Source: Candidatus Omnitrophota bacterium (GTDB lineage Bacteria > Hinthialibacterota > Hinthialibacteria > Hinthialibacterales > Hinthialibacteraceae). From it: a DNA stretch of 64,000 nt. The notes beneath the pieces are model-generated. The model ran no database searches. It had not been told where the DNA came from and saw only the letters and a program-made list of their open reading frames with translations. A program made the position numbers and the translations under genes. Positions 46,947 through 55,659 of this stretch are shown here, piece after piece. Location: NCBI GenBank assembly GCA_013177805.1, contig JABLXU010000019.1, forward strand, positions 62,001 through 126,000, written 5' to 3'. Within the stretch, counting starts at the first letter, position 1; the number at the start of each line of letters is the position of its first letter.

Positions 46947-49259
46947 GTGAATGAACTGACCAACGCCGAACAAGCCCGAAGCGTCTTGCGAAAGGCGCTG
47001 TTACGTATCTTGATTACCAGCGGGGTGGTGGGTATCGGATATTTTTTAGTTTTTAAATATTTATCCGATCAATATCTCCACACCGGAGAGTTGATGCGTC
47101 AGGAACATCTGACGCAATTGGTGACGTTGGCGCGCAACGCGGTCGAGCCGGTCATCCAACAATTCCGGGCGGGAGAGATCAGCCGGGAAGAAGCGCTCAC
47201 CCAGGTTAAATCGCAAGTCAAACATTTCAGCTATGCCAGCCCGTCCCTGCCCAACTACATTTTTATGGCTGGTTTTGACGGCACGTTGCATGTTCATCCC
47301 CTCGAATCCGAATACGAAAACACGTGGCAGGGAGACTTTAAGGATCAAAATGGACGGTACGTGATCCGGGAAATGGCCGATATCGCTCAATCTCAACCCG
47401 GGGGGGGATTTCTCACGTACTGGTTTCATCCTCCGAATTCCCCGGTGCCTCAAGAAAAATTGTCCTATGTGCTGGGTATACCCGAACTGAACTGTTTCAT
47501 CGGGACCGGAATGTACATGGCCGATGTGCGCCAGGCCCAACACTCCTTTTTGCGGGAGATCATGGTGCTGGCTTTCGGTGTGTTTCTCCTGATGTTGTTC
47601 CCCATGATCGTGTTTCTCCGGGAACACGAGGCCCGCAACCAATCGCTGATCGCGGAGATCACCGAGCGGCAGCGGGTGGAAGAAGCTCTTCGCGCCAGCG
47701 AGAAGAAATACCGCGAACTGGTGCAAAACGCCAACAGCATCATCATGCGGATGGATGTGCATGGCAACATCACGTTTTTCAACGAATTCGCGGAGCGGTT
47801 TTTCGGCTACGAGCAGGAGGAAATACTCGGCCTGAATGTCATCGGGACGGTGGCCCCCCGCACGGAAACGGCCGTGCACGATCTGGCGCGCATGGTCCAG
47901 GAGCTGCGCGAATCGCCCGAAGAATTCGCGGTGCATGAGCACGAAAACATGCGCCGTTCCGGCGACCCGGTCTGGGTGACCTGGACCCACAAACCCATCT
48001 TCGACAGCCAGGGCGACATTGTGGAAATCCTGAGTATCGGGACCGACGTCACCGAACGGCGGCATTTGGTCGAACAACTGCGTCAATCGCAGAAGATGGA
48101 AGCCGTGGGGCGGCTGGCGGGCGGCGTGGCTCACGATTTCAACAATTTGCTCATGGCGATTTTGGGATATTGTGAAATTTTATTGCTTCACATCAAACCC
48201 ACCGATCCGTATTACGGGGAAATCAAGGAAATCCAGAAAGCCGGGGAACGCGCCACCGCCCTCACCCGTCAGTTGTTAGCCTTCAGCCGGAAGCAGGTGT
48301 TGCAGCCGAAGCGGACTGACCTTAACACCCTGATTCAGAACATGGAAAAAATGCTGTTGCGGCTGATCGGCGAGGATGTCGAGTTGATCACGCAATACGA
48401 ACCTTCTCTCGGCCATGTCATAGCCGACCCCGGCCAATTGGAGCAAGTCGTCATGAATTTGGTGGTCAACGCCCGGGATGCTTTGCCCAAGGGAGGAACA
48501 ATCACCATCCGCACGACGAATTGTGTTCTGGACCAAAACATCCGTCTGCACGAAGAAGACATCAAGGCCGGCTCCTATGTCACCCTGTCAGTGAGGGACA
48601 CGGGGTGTGGCATGGACCGGGAGTTGCTTTCCAAAATTTTCGAGCCGTTTTTCACCACCAAGGAGAGGGGCAAGGGGACCGGGTTGGGATTGTCCACGGT
48701 GTATGGCATTGTCAAGCAGAGTGAAGGGTATATCACGGTGGAGAGCGAGGTCGGGAAGGGCACTGCCTTCACAGTTTACCTGCCCCGGTGTGAAGATGTG
48801 TATGAACTCGACGAGGAGGAAAAGCCGGTCATACAATCCCTGCGGGGTACCGAAACGATCTTATTGGTCGAGGACGAGGAGTCGGTCCGGAATCTGATTT
48901 CCCGTACGCTGCAACAATATGGGTACAACGTGGTGGAGGCCAGTTGCAGCAGTGAAGCGTTTCTGCAAATCTGCGGCCCGCATGAAGGTTCTATCGACGT
49001 GTTATTGCTCGATGTGGTCATGGCCGAAATGAGCGGGCGCGAACTGGCCGAACACCTGACCTTGCTCTACCCCGGCCTCAAGGTCATTTTCATGTCCGGG
49101 TACACCGACGACGCCATCCTGCATCACGGCATCCTGGAGGACGAGGTCAATTTTCTCCAGAAACCCATCACGCCCGAAAACCTGGTGCGCAAAATCCGTG
49201 AAATCCTCGACGCGCCCCTGGCGAAATCCTCTTCAAAAACCAAACCGGCTCCGGGATGA
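46947..49259 (+). CDS. Hybrid sensor histidine kinase: Cache - PAS - HisKA - HATPase - receiver
   Basis: The GTG at 46947 was chosen over the upstream TTG because AAAGGA lies six bases before it. The 770 residues run as follows. TM1 is ILITSGVVGIGYFLVFKYL. An extracytoplasmic single-Cache domain contains YIFMAGFDGTLHVHPLESEY and GGGFLTYWFHPPN. TM2 is LAFGVFLLMLFPMIVFL. PAS (about 255-370) has YRELVQNANSIIMRMDVHGN. HisKA has the H-box GRLAGGVAHDFNNLLMAILG. The ATPase has VVNARDALPKGG, DTGCGMDRELL and TGLGLSTVYGIVKQ. A terminal receiver has ILLVEDEESVRNLI, LLLDVVMAEMSG and NFLQKPITPENL. All phosphotransfer residues are intact. Its Cache domain should sense a small extracellular ligand. The neighbouring lone receiver may be its target. 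Confidence 0.96.
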   Translation: MNELTNAEQARSVLRKALLRILITSGVVGIGYFLVFKYLSDQYLHTGELMRQEHLTQLVTLARNAVEPVIQQFRAGEISREEALTQVKSQVKHFSYASPSLPNYIFMAGFDGTLHVHPLESEYENTWQGDFKDQNGRYVIREMADIAQSQPGGGFLTYWFHPPNSPVPQEKLSYVLGIPELNCFIGTGMYMADVRQAQHSFLREIMVLAFGVFLLMLFPMIVFLREHEARNQSLIAEITERQRVEEALRASEKKYRELVQNANSIIMRMDVHGNITFFNEFAERFFGYEQEEILGLNVIGTVAPRTETAVHDLARMVQELRESPEEFAVHEHENMRRSGDPVWVTWTHKPIFDSQGDIVEILSIGTDVTERRHLVEQLRQSQKMEAVGRLAGGVAHDFNNLLMAILGYCEILLLHIKPTDPYYGEIKEIQKAGERATALTRQLLAFSRKQVLQPKRTDLNTLIQNMEKMLLRLIGEDVELITQYEPSLGHVIADPGQLEQVVMNLVVNARDALPKGGTITIRTTNCVLDQNIRLHEEDIKAGSYVTLSVRDTGCGMDRELLSKIFEPFFTTKERGKGTGLGLSTVYGIVKQSEGYITVESEVGKGTAFTVYLPRCEDVYELDEEEKPVIQSLRGTETILLVEDEESVRNLISRTLQQYGYNVVEASCSSEAFLQICGPHEGSIDVLLLDVVMAEMSGRELAEHLTLLYPGLKVIFMSGYTDDAILHHGILEDEVNFLQKPITPENLVRKIREILDAPLAKSSSKTKPAPG

Positions 49260-49310
49260 ACCGCGGTGGGGCGGCGTGCTTGTTCCTCCTCCGGCCAGGG
49301 GAGAAGATCA

Positions 49311-51398
49311 TTAGAACAACCTTGGCAGGTATTCCGGTTCATCCGTATAGGGTTGCGCTTGCCCCGCGGCCAGGGCGTACAGCCGTTCATGGCACTTGCG
49401 GGCCGCGTCGGCCAGCGGGACATAGGGCTGATTGCAGACATCCACAAAGCCAATGTTGTAGTTTTCCCCGTCGAAACGGCCCATCGCCGATTGATCGTAC
49501 AGCGTGAAATAATGCGTTCCCACGCAGCAGGGATTGGCCGCCGCGTCCTCCACATACACCCGGTAGGCCTTGCCCCGGTCCGCCTGGGTCCGCACGTGCA
49601 CGAGGCCGGGGGCGGGCAGGCCCACGTCCAGCGCCCCGAAGTGAAACTCGCCGATCATTACCGGCTGGTTCAGCAGTTCGTGGACTTTCCGGCATGTGTC
49701 GAGGGGTACCCGTTTTTGGTAGCAGTTCATGCTGAACACGTCGAAACTCTTCATCCCTTCGACCATCCAATCGGGTGGAACGCCCTGGTAACGGATGCCC
49801 AGGTTCAGATGATTCGGGTCCACCGCCTTGCACCCTTCGCTCAAGGACGTGAAGAACACGTTAACCATGACCGCACTGAACGCCGTCAGGTCTTTCACCG
49901 CTTCAGGAGTCAGCCGTTTGTTCCAGGGCCCCTCAGCGATTTCCTCCAGCGTGGCCTGCATATTCCACGCTTGTGCCAGAGCCGCATTATCCCCGTATTT
50001 TCGGCCTAAAAACCGGGCGAGTTCCTTGCGGGTCTCACAGGCGGGCGTGTTGAAGAGCATCCCCGCCGCCGGCGCTTCGCGGGAGAATCCCCACGTGGGT
50101 TCGTTCATCAGGAAATACCCGATCAGGGCTGGATCGTCCAGCGTGTCGCGCAGTTGCTCTCCATAGTCCAGGGCATCCAACTTGAAATTGGCGTGGAAGA
50201 CATCGGGAAAATCGCGGTAAATCATCTTCGAACGCCGCAGCCGTGTGGACAACGGACGCACGTAAGGGACCTGAGCCTCCCGAGCGATGGACCAGTCTGA
50301 CCAGTTACCCACCGTGTTGAAGCCGAATTCCCGCAGTTGCGAGAGAGCGATGGCGGCCCATTCGCGGCGCCATTTCTCTGGCCCGAAGGCGCGGATAAAG
50401 TTCGCTTTCAAGTAATCAATCGCCCGGTTGCCATAGATGGCTTTGTAATCCCCTTCACGCTCCGGCATCCAGGTGAGGGCGTGTTCCAAATTTTCGGAAT
50501 AGGTATCAATCCCCGGGTGGACGCAATCCAATCCCGTGGACCAGAAGAGGCCACCCTCCGGATCCACCAGCCACCAGCGTTTCCCGTCGTGATGGGTCCG
50601 GAAGAAGCCGGAGGCATTGATTTTTTTATCCTTCCAGCCGCCCCAGCGGTTGAAGGATTCCGGCCATTTTTTCCCGGCCGCCGCGGCCTTTTGCGCAGTC
50701 AAGAGTTTTACCACCGTTTCAGGGCCGTTGATTTTTCCCGGCCAGGCGTGGAGTGTGCTCTGGCCCAGTTCGTCCAGCAGGGGGCCTTTTGTTAGAAGCG
50801 GTTTTGTCAACCGGGGAGGTTCCGTTTTTGTTACGCGCAGAGGTGTCTGGCACCAGCGCAGCGGCTCATCGCTTTTATGTAAGATCGTGATGGTAAGGCG
50901 GTCCACTTCGCGCAAATCCACCCGTTCGCCTCCGCACATCGGCTTGAGCCAGGCACCCTCGCGTTCCAGCCGCCAGCGGTTCATGTTCACGTTTACCAGG
51001 GGAAAACGGAGGCGGGATTGCACTTCGGTGAGATTCATATAGCGCAGCGTGAAACGCGGCCCGTTTTCACCTTCTTGGAGCGTCATCAGGAACACGGCCA
51101 GCCGGTTGCCGTCCACCAACAAGTCCGCCGACAGGTACGCCGCGTCCGCCAACGCACCTTTGGGGAAGGTATAGAGCAAACCGGCGTTTTCCTTCCCGGC
51201 CACGTACCAGACCGCGTTCTCAAGAGGCGCGCCGCCGGCCTCGGTTCGCAGGCCTTCCAGGAGTTCGGCGGGTTTCCATTCCATGGCCTCCTCCCCGGCC
51301 CAGACCGGTGGGGCGGCCAGCAATCCCACCCCGGTCAAGGCGTTGATACGAATGAATTCCCGACGGTCGATCTGAAAAACGGGGTTGAAATCCTTCAT
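49311..51398 (-). CDS. Tat-exported clan GH-A glycoside hydrolase, agarase-like
   Basis: The start is ATG 51398, with GGGAGG just before it; a Tat leader follows (IDRREFIRINALTGVGLLAA). The N-terminal 200 residues after it look like a beta-sandwich binding domain. The barrel then opens with RTHHDGKRWWLVDPEGGLFW and STGLDCVHPGIDTYSEN, a pattern seen in agarase (GH50/GH86-like) and related enzymes. The acid/base lies in GYFLMNEPTWGF and the nucleophile in VMIGEFHFGALDVG, both on the expected strands. It probably hydrolyses a galactan or related polysaccharide outside the cytoplasm. The exact GH family cannot be settled by reading. It is convergent with the kinase gene, 51 bases away. Confidence 0.87.
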   Translation of the reverse strand: MKDFNPVFQIDRREFIRINALTGVGLLAAPPVWAGEEAMEWKPAELLEGLRTEAGGAPLENAVWYVAGKENAGLLYTFPKGALADAAYLSADLLVDGNRLAVFLMTLQEGENGPRFTLRYMNLTEVQSRLRFPLVNVNMNRWRLEREGAWLKPMCGGERVDLREVDRLTITILHKSDEPLRWCQTPLRVTKTEPPRLTKPLLTKGPLLDELGQSTLHAWPGKINGPETVVKLLTAQKAAAAGKKWPESFNRWGGWKDKKINASGFFRTHHDGKRWWLVDPEGGLFWSTGLDCVHPGIDTYSENLEHALTWMPEREGDYKAIYGNRAIDYLKANFIRAFGPEKWRREWAAIALSQLREFGFNTVGNWSDWSIAREAQVPYVRPLSTRLRRSKMIYRDFPDVFHANFKLDALDYGEQLRDTLDDPALIGYFLMNEPTWGFSREAPAAGMLFNTPACETRKELARFLGRKYGDNAALAQAWNMQATLEEIAEGPWNKRLTPEAVKDLTAFSAVMVNVFFTSLSEGCKAVDPNHLNLGIRYQGVPPDWMVEGMKSFDVFSMNCYQKRVPLDTCRKVHELLNQPVMIGEFHFGALDVGLPAPGLVHVRTQADRGKAYRVYVEDAAANPCCVGTHYFTLYDQSAMGRFDGENYNIGFVDVCNQPYVPLADAARKCHERLYALAAGQAQPYTDEPEYLPRLF

Positions 51399-51580
51399 TT
51401 TTTCCTCCCGCCGATGCATAGTATAAAGATAGTTAGTATAAAAAAAGCAGAAAATGATTCCGCGGTTCCGCTCTGGAACATCTTCCCATGAAGGGGGAAG
51501 AGCGGCAAGGCAAGAAATCATTACCCGGTTTTAAATCACCCCTCGACTCCACTCCCTGGCTTGGCCGATAGGAAACCAAC

Positions 51581-52612
51581 ATGTTGCCCGATCGTGAAAC
51601 CATGGTCCAGAATCTGTACAACTACAAGGACAGTTACACCCTGGAGAGCCCGCTTTACAAAACCTCGATCATTGCTTTTATGAACAGCATGCTGGGGGAG
51701 GATTTAAGCGAAACCGGTTGTATTACCGCTCTGGCCATCTTCCGGGATGAAGACCAGGGCAAAGCCATGATCAGCGCCCAGCAGAAAGGCATCCTGGCCG
51801 GTTTGGACGAGGCGTGCCTCCTGCTCGACAACTACCGGACCCACCTGCGGTATCAACGGGCCATGAAACAAGGACGCCCCATTCAAGACGGGGATCCTCT
51901 CGAGGCCAACGAAGATCCCATTCTGTACATCGAGGGCCGGATCATCACTATTTTGGAGGTAGAGCGGACGATCTTGAACATCCTCCAACGCATGAGCGGC
52001 ATCGCCACGGAGGTGCACGAGCAGCAGGAGAAGATCCGGGCCTGCGGGTCGCCCAGCCGCCTCGCCGCCACCCGCAAACTGCAATGGGGACGCATGGACA
52101 AGAAAGCTTTCATTGTGGGCGGCGGCCTGAGCCACCGCCGCGGCCTCTACAACACCATGATGATCAAGGACACCGAAATCGACTTTTGGCATTATCTGGA
52201 GGACGGCGATATGGATCCCGACTCCGAAACCGTCCGCATCGAGTGGATCCTGGGCAGCATCGCCCGTTGCTGGCGGCAGCGGGAAAAATCCACGGGATTG
52301 ATTGTCGAAGTGCAGACGCCCAAGGAAGCAGGGATCATCGCCCACCGGCTGAAAAATCTCCAGAACGGCCACTATTATCCCTGTTCGATCATGCTCGACA
52401 ATTTCTCGCCGGATCAGATTCTCCAGACTCTGGAAAAATGCCGGGAAGATGGAACTTACGATTGGACCTTGTTTGAATCGTCGGGCAATATCCGGAATGC
52501 GTCGATTCTGGATTATGCCCGCACCGGCGTCGATGTGATTTCCACCGGAACGCCGACTCATTCCACCAATGTGCTGGATATTCATATGAAGGTGTTGATG
52601 AATAAAAGATGA
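51581..52612 (+). CDS. Divergent quinolinate phosphoribosyltransferase-like protein
   Basis: The 343-residue protein has the QPRTase fold, including VERTILNILQRMSGIATEVH, the AATRK strand, GGGLSHRRGLYNTMMIKDTE, IVEVQTPKEAG, CSIMLDNFSPDQILQTLEKC, and GVDVISTGTPTHSTNVLDIH. It differs from the nadC product at 29808-30803 in the active site: the strict RKTTP is RKLQWGR here, and ASGGI becomes ESSGNI. Some PRPP and quinolinate contacts therefore remain while others change. It may be a nicotinate or other pyridine phosphoribosyltransferase, or a ModD-like enzyme; the real reaction is unknown. A weak GATAGGA precedes the ATG. The genome thus has at least two members of this family. Confidence 0.85.
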   Translation: MLPDRETMVQNLYNYKDSYTLESPLYKTSIIAFMNSMLGEDLSETGCITALAIFRDEDQGKAMISAQQKGILAGLDEACLLLDNYRTHLRYQRAMKQGRPIQDGDPLEANEDPILYIEGRIITILEVERTILNILQRMSGIATEVHEQQEKIRACGSPSRLAATRKLQWGRMDKKAFIVGGGLSHRRGLYNTMMIKDTEIDFWHYLEDGDMDPDSETVRIEWILGSIARCWRQREKSTGLIVEVQTPKEAGIIAHRLKNLQNGHYYPCSIMLDNFSPDQILQTLEKCREDGTYDWTLFESSGNIRNASILDYARTGVDVISTGTPTHSTNVLDIHMKVLMNKR

Positions 52613-52617
52613 AACAC

Positions 52618-52806
52618 TTAACGGCGGAAAAAGCGGTCAATGATACCGTTCACGATCTGTTTAAGGATCTCGCCGATATTCTCCATAGTATGGAGGAATC
52701 CATCAAAAAGCACTTGGAAAAAATTGATTTCCAGAATATTCCCCACAAACCAGAGCGAGAAAACGGCCAAAAACAGATAGAATAGAACCCGTTCGTCGAT
52801 CATCAT
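52618..52806 (-). CDS. Possible small single-span membrane protein
   Basis: A short frame of 62 codons (from ATG 52806; a longer version starts at 52869). It encodes one clean hydrophobic span, VLFYLFLAVFSLWFVGNILE, then an amphipathic helix and a basic end. The hydrophobic pattern argues for coding, but no ribosome site is evident and I recognise no family. It is tail to tail with the QPRTase-like gene, five bases apart. Confidence 0.35.
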   Translation of the reverse strand: MMIDERVLFYLFLAVFSLWFVGNILEINFFQVLFDGFLHTMENIGEILKQIVNGIIDRFFRR

Positions 52807-53201
52807 GCCGGTTGTGTTCTGAAGGACCTGCTTCTTACCCTTCACCCATGGAATCCAAGTTCCAGCCAAATCCCAGGCAACATCACCAACCGGGTAGAGT
52901 TTCGCACCTACCCCAATGCCTATACCCTTCCAGCACCTGTGGAAGTATGAAGAAAATAATAATTGTATTCAACCTATTTTAATCAGAATTGCTAAATAGA
53001 TCCATTGAAAATTAAAAAATATTTCCCCGATTCTGGGCGTGAAGATCAATGGATGGGAAAGGGGAAGAAGGCAGGGCAGAGGAGGCCGGGGAAATCCAGG
53101 GCCATCCGGGCCAAAAGCACCATAGAAAAGACCGGTGAACCAGACATTCCCCGGTTCACCGGCCTGAATCTTTTTGCCGCGTCCAATTCACTATCCCGTC
53201 T
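52807..53201. other. Intergenic region downstream of pseudopilin gene
   Basis: About 395 bases. Apart from the terminator listed next it holds nothing recognisable; 52930-53030 is AT-rich and the stretch around 53040-53110 is purine-rich. Short frames here show no protein signal. Confidence 0.5.
53132..53162 (-). terminator. Terminator hairpin of the second pseudopilin gene
   Basis: A perfect 10-bp stem CCGGTGAACC / GGTTCACCGG with an 11-base loop lies 40 bases after the stop. On the minus strand it is followed by TCTTTTCT. Confidence 0.75.
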
Positions 53202-53846
53202 TTATTCTACCATGCCGCCCGGCCCGAAAATGGCGATATCGCCGATGCTTACCAGGCCGTTGGTGGGATCGTACCGGAACGTGCAATCATCCCCATAATT
53301 GCCGCAGAGCGCGGGCATGTTGACATTAGTGCCAAACGATTTCACGAGCCATTGGGTGGGGCAATCGATTGCCGTGGCCCGGCTGACCGCTTGAGAACGC
53401 AACAGGAAGGGGGGGAAATACGCCCAGTAATCGGCACAATGCGCAATCCGCAGATCTGCGCTGCCGCCGATGCGGGGATCCCTCGAGCCCAGGACGTACC
53501 GGTACCAAGACACCTTCGCGCCCGCTTCACCCTGTCCGCCCGCGGTGCCGTAATCATACCGGGGCGGGAAAATATCCTGAGGGACCGATGACATGTACGG
53601 CTGGGGAGAAGTCAACGCGCTGAGTTTGAATGCCGGAGCATAACAATTGTGGTCCAGATGGTACATTTCCTGGGCGGTGGCGATGGCCTTGAAATCGGAT
53701 TTGACCTTGGCGACTTTGGCCCGCACCTGGGCATTCAGAAAGTTAGGAACCGCAATGGCGGCCAAGATCCCGATAATCGCCACCACAATCAACAATTCGA
53801 TTAGAGTAAAACCACCTTGCAAGCAAGCCACTCGTATTCGATTCAT
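53202..53846 (-). CDS. Orphan type II/IV pseudopilin-like protein (second copy)
   Basis: The prepilin leader is MNRIRVACLQGG cleaved before FTLIELLIVVAIIGILAAIA, with the consensus Gly at -1 and Glu at +5. The helix VPNFLNAQVRAKVAKVKSDF and the family motif IATAQEMYHLDHNCYAP follow. The head ends in YDPTNGLVSIGDIAIFGPGG, nearly the same closing signature as in the gene at 12541-13131. A clear GGAG lies six bases before the ATG. No assembly genes are adjacent. The repeated PTNGLxSxGDI tail identifies a lineage-typical pseudopilin family; it may be exported by a type II secretion-like apparatus elsewhere. A terminator follows at 53132-53162. Confidence 0.95.
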   Translation of the reverse strand: MNRIRVACLQGGFTLIELLIVVAIIGILAAIAVPNFLNAQVRAKVAKVKSDFKAIATAQEMYHLDHNCYAPAFKLSALTSPQPYMSSVPQDIFPPRYDYGTAGGQGEAGAKVSWYRYVLGSRDPRIGGSADLRIAHCADYWAYFPPFLLRSQAVSRATAIDCPTQWLVKSFGTNVNMPALCGNYGDDCTFRYDPTNGLVSIGDIAIFGPGGMVE

Positions 53847-54117
53847 CGGTTACTCCATGGAGGAATTATAGAAATTTTAATACACGATGGCCGGATATCC
53901 CCATCTTTCATCTTTAACTATATTCACAATTCTGTCATCTGTCATGGGGGAGATGTCTATTTCTGTCTTCTTTCCCAACCAAACCATGATGAAAAGAAAG
54001 CGGCCCTGGTGATTTTGCTCCTGGTTGAGTCAAAACGGCCAGTCTTCCTGTTCGCTTTGTTTTAATCTGTTTTAAAAAAACTGGAGTTGGGAAGAGTCCT
54101 ATGTAGAATATCGGGTT

Positions 54118-55281
54118 TCAGGTCTGTTCCCCGGGTTCAATTTTAATAATCGCGTTGAGGGGATATTTCCAGATTTGACCTTGTTCATTGGTCACCAGCA
54201 GGGAATCCGCATCAAAGCAAAGTCCTTCACTTTTTTTGACATCGATGGAGACCGTGTGCGCGGGAGCGGCCAGGAGATCCTTCTCATGGTTCATCCGGAA
54301 AAAATAAATATTCGTGTACGATAACACGGCGAGCAGCCCATATCGGGAGGAATAAGCCGCGTCGGTAATGGTGTCTTGCACCTTGAATGGACCGATGTGA
54401 CGGGCGATGATCCTTTCGCCATCCGCCCAATCATCAAGGCAAAAAACCTGGGGGATATTTTCTGGATCTTTTTTCTTCTTTTCTTTCTCTTTTTCCTTGC
54501 CGGGATTGACTTTCGTGATCATATATAACCGGCCGTCAAAGTAAAACAGCGCCTCACAATTATGCGATCGCCCATCGGCATACCGGTAGGGAATGGTCTT
54601 GAACCCCTCAACCGAAACGGCTTGGGGCGGGGGTTCCGGCAGTTGATAGATTGTATAGGATTCCCGTTTCCGCGAGTTGTCGCCGAATCCGCCGATGTAG
54701 AGATGGCCCGCGGCGTCACGGGTGATGGCTTCCCAATCCTCGTTGGTGATGCCCATCAAGGTAACCCGCTGCCTAATATTCCCTTCCCGGTCGAAACGGA
54801 ACAGTTCGGGATCATTGCCCTTATCGTTATGGCCCCAATAATGGCCTTTTTCGCTGGCGGGAATGAGGCCGGAAAGCTCACTCAGCGTTACACTGCCGAT
54901 AGAGGCGGTGGGATTGGAATCCAGTTTGCTTATCGGCAAAAAAGCCCAGGCGCGGGCCGGGCGGGTGGCTGATGGTTTTACGGACGATAGAGAAGCGGCT
55001 TCCCGTGGCAGAACAACTGGCCCGGCTGGTATGTCCGATACAGACGCAGGTCCCGGCGTGGCGGGGGCAGGAACCGTTGGCTCCCCCCGGAGCGCCGGAA
55101 CCGCTGGCGTCGCAGAGATAATTTCAGACACCGCCACCGCCGGGGATTTTATTTCGGAGGCAGAAACTTCCACTCTGGGCGGAATTTTCGTGGGTTCCGA
55201 GGGATTCACGGACGAATTGCCCGCGCAAGAACCACTGAGCAATCCCAGGAAGAAATAGAAACCAATAGGCCGGAATTTCAT
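54118..55281 (-). CDS. Lipoprotein with SdiA-regulated/propeller-like domain
   Basis: The ATG at 55281 is preceded by TAGGGGA. The leader MKFRPIGFYFFLGLLSGSC ends in a lipobox-like LSGSC, so a lipid-anchored protein is likely. A Pro/Ala/Ser-rich linker of about 110 residues (APATPGPASVSDIPAGPVVL) precedes a beta-rich domain: LSELSGLIPASEKGHYWGHN, DPELFRFDREGNIRQRVTLM, EDWEAITRDAAGHLYIGGFG, DNSRKRESYTIYQLPEP, NCEALFYFDGRLYMITK and SEGLCFDADSLLVTNEQGQI. These blades resemble SdiA-regulated or esterase-like propeller proteins, which lack a defined activity. A Lys/Glu-run (KEKEKEKKKKD) occurs in one loop. Function unknown. Confidence 0.85.
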   Translation of the reverse strand: MKFRPIGFYFFLGLLSGSCAGNSSVNPSEPTKIPPRVEVSASEIKSPAVAVSEIISATPAVPALRGEPTVPAPATPGPASVSDIPAGPVVLPREAASLSSVKPSATRPARAWAFLPISKLDSNPTASIGSVTLSELSGLIPASEKGHYWGHNDKGNDPELFRFDREGNIRQRVTLMGITNEDWEAITRDAAGHLYIGGFGDNSRKRESYTIYQLPEPPPQAVSVEGFKTIPYRYADGRSHNCEALFYFDGRLYMITKVNPGKEKEKEKKKKDPENIPQVFCLDDWADGERIIARHIGPFKVQDTITDAAYSSRYGLLAVLSYTNIYFFRMNHEKDLLAAPAHTVSIDVKKSEGLCFDADSLLVTNEQGQIWKYPLNAIIKIEPGEQT

Positions 55282-55659
55282 CGCATCCCCTAAAAACAAA
55301 TAATATAAGATAAGGGATCGAATCGGTTTTAGAATTTGTTTAGATTATAAAATTTGTATAAAACTATTTCCATAATGATTCGATCATTTTATATAAATAG
55401 AATAAAGGGATCTCATCCGAGAATCAAGGGCGGTGAGAAAACCAAATGCAACGTTTTTACCCGATTGCGGAACGTTCTCAATCCTCGATTCGTGGTATGG
55501 GCATGAATGGAAGTGCTAATCCAATCCCTCTTCCCCCGGGGGAAGGCATGGGTGAGAGTCTCTCGGATAGGGGAGTTCATACTTTCTCTCTTCAACCGAG
55601 TAAGTGACGGCCAACAAACAAGTATTCCCTTGACCTTGATCCACCCGGCAACCCCATCT
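55282..55659. other. Intergenic region with repeat copy 6
   Basis: A 378-base gap between two minus-strand genes. The first 120 bases are AT-rich and probably hold the lipoprotein promoter. At about 55521-55565 there is a diverged copy of the dispersed repeat, CCCTCTTCCCCCGGGGGAAG then GGTGAGAG. No gene is seen. Confidence 0.5.
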
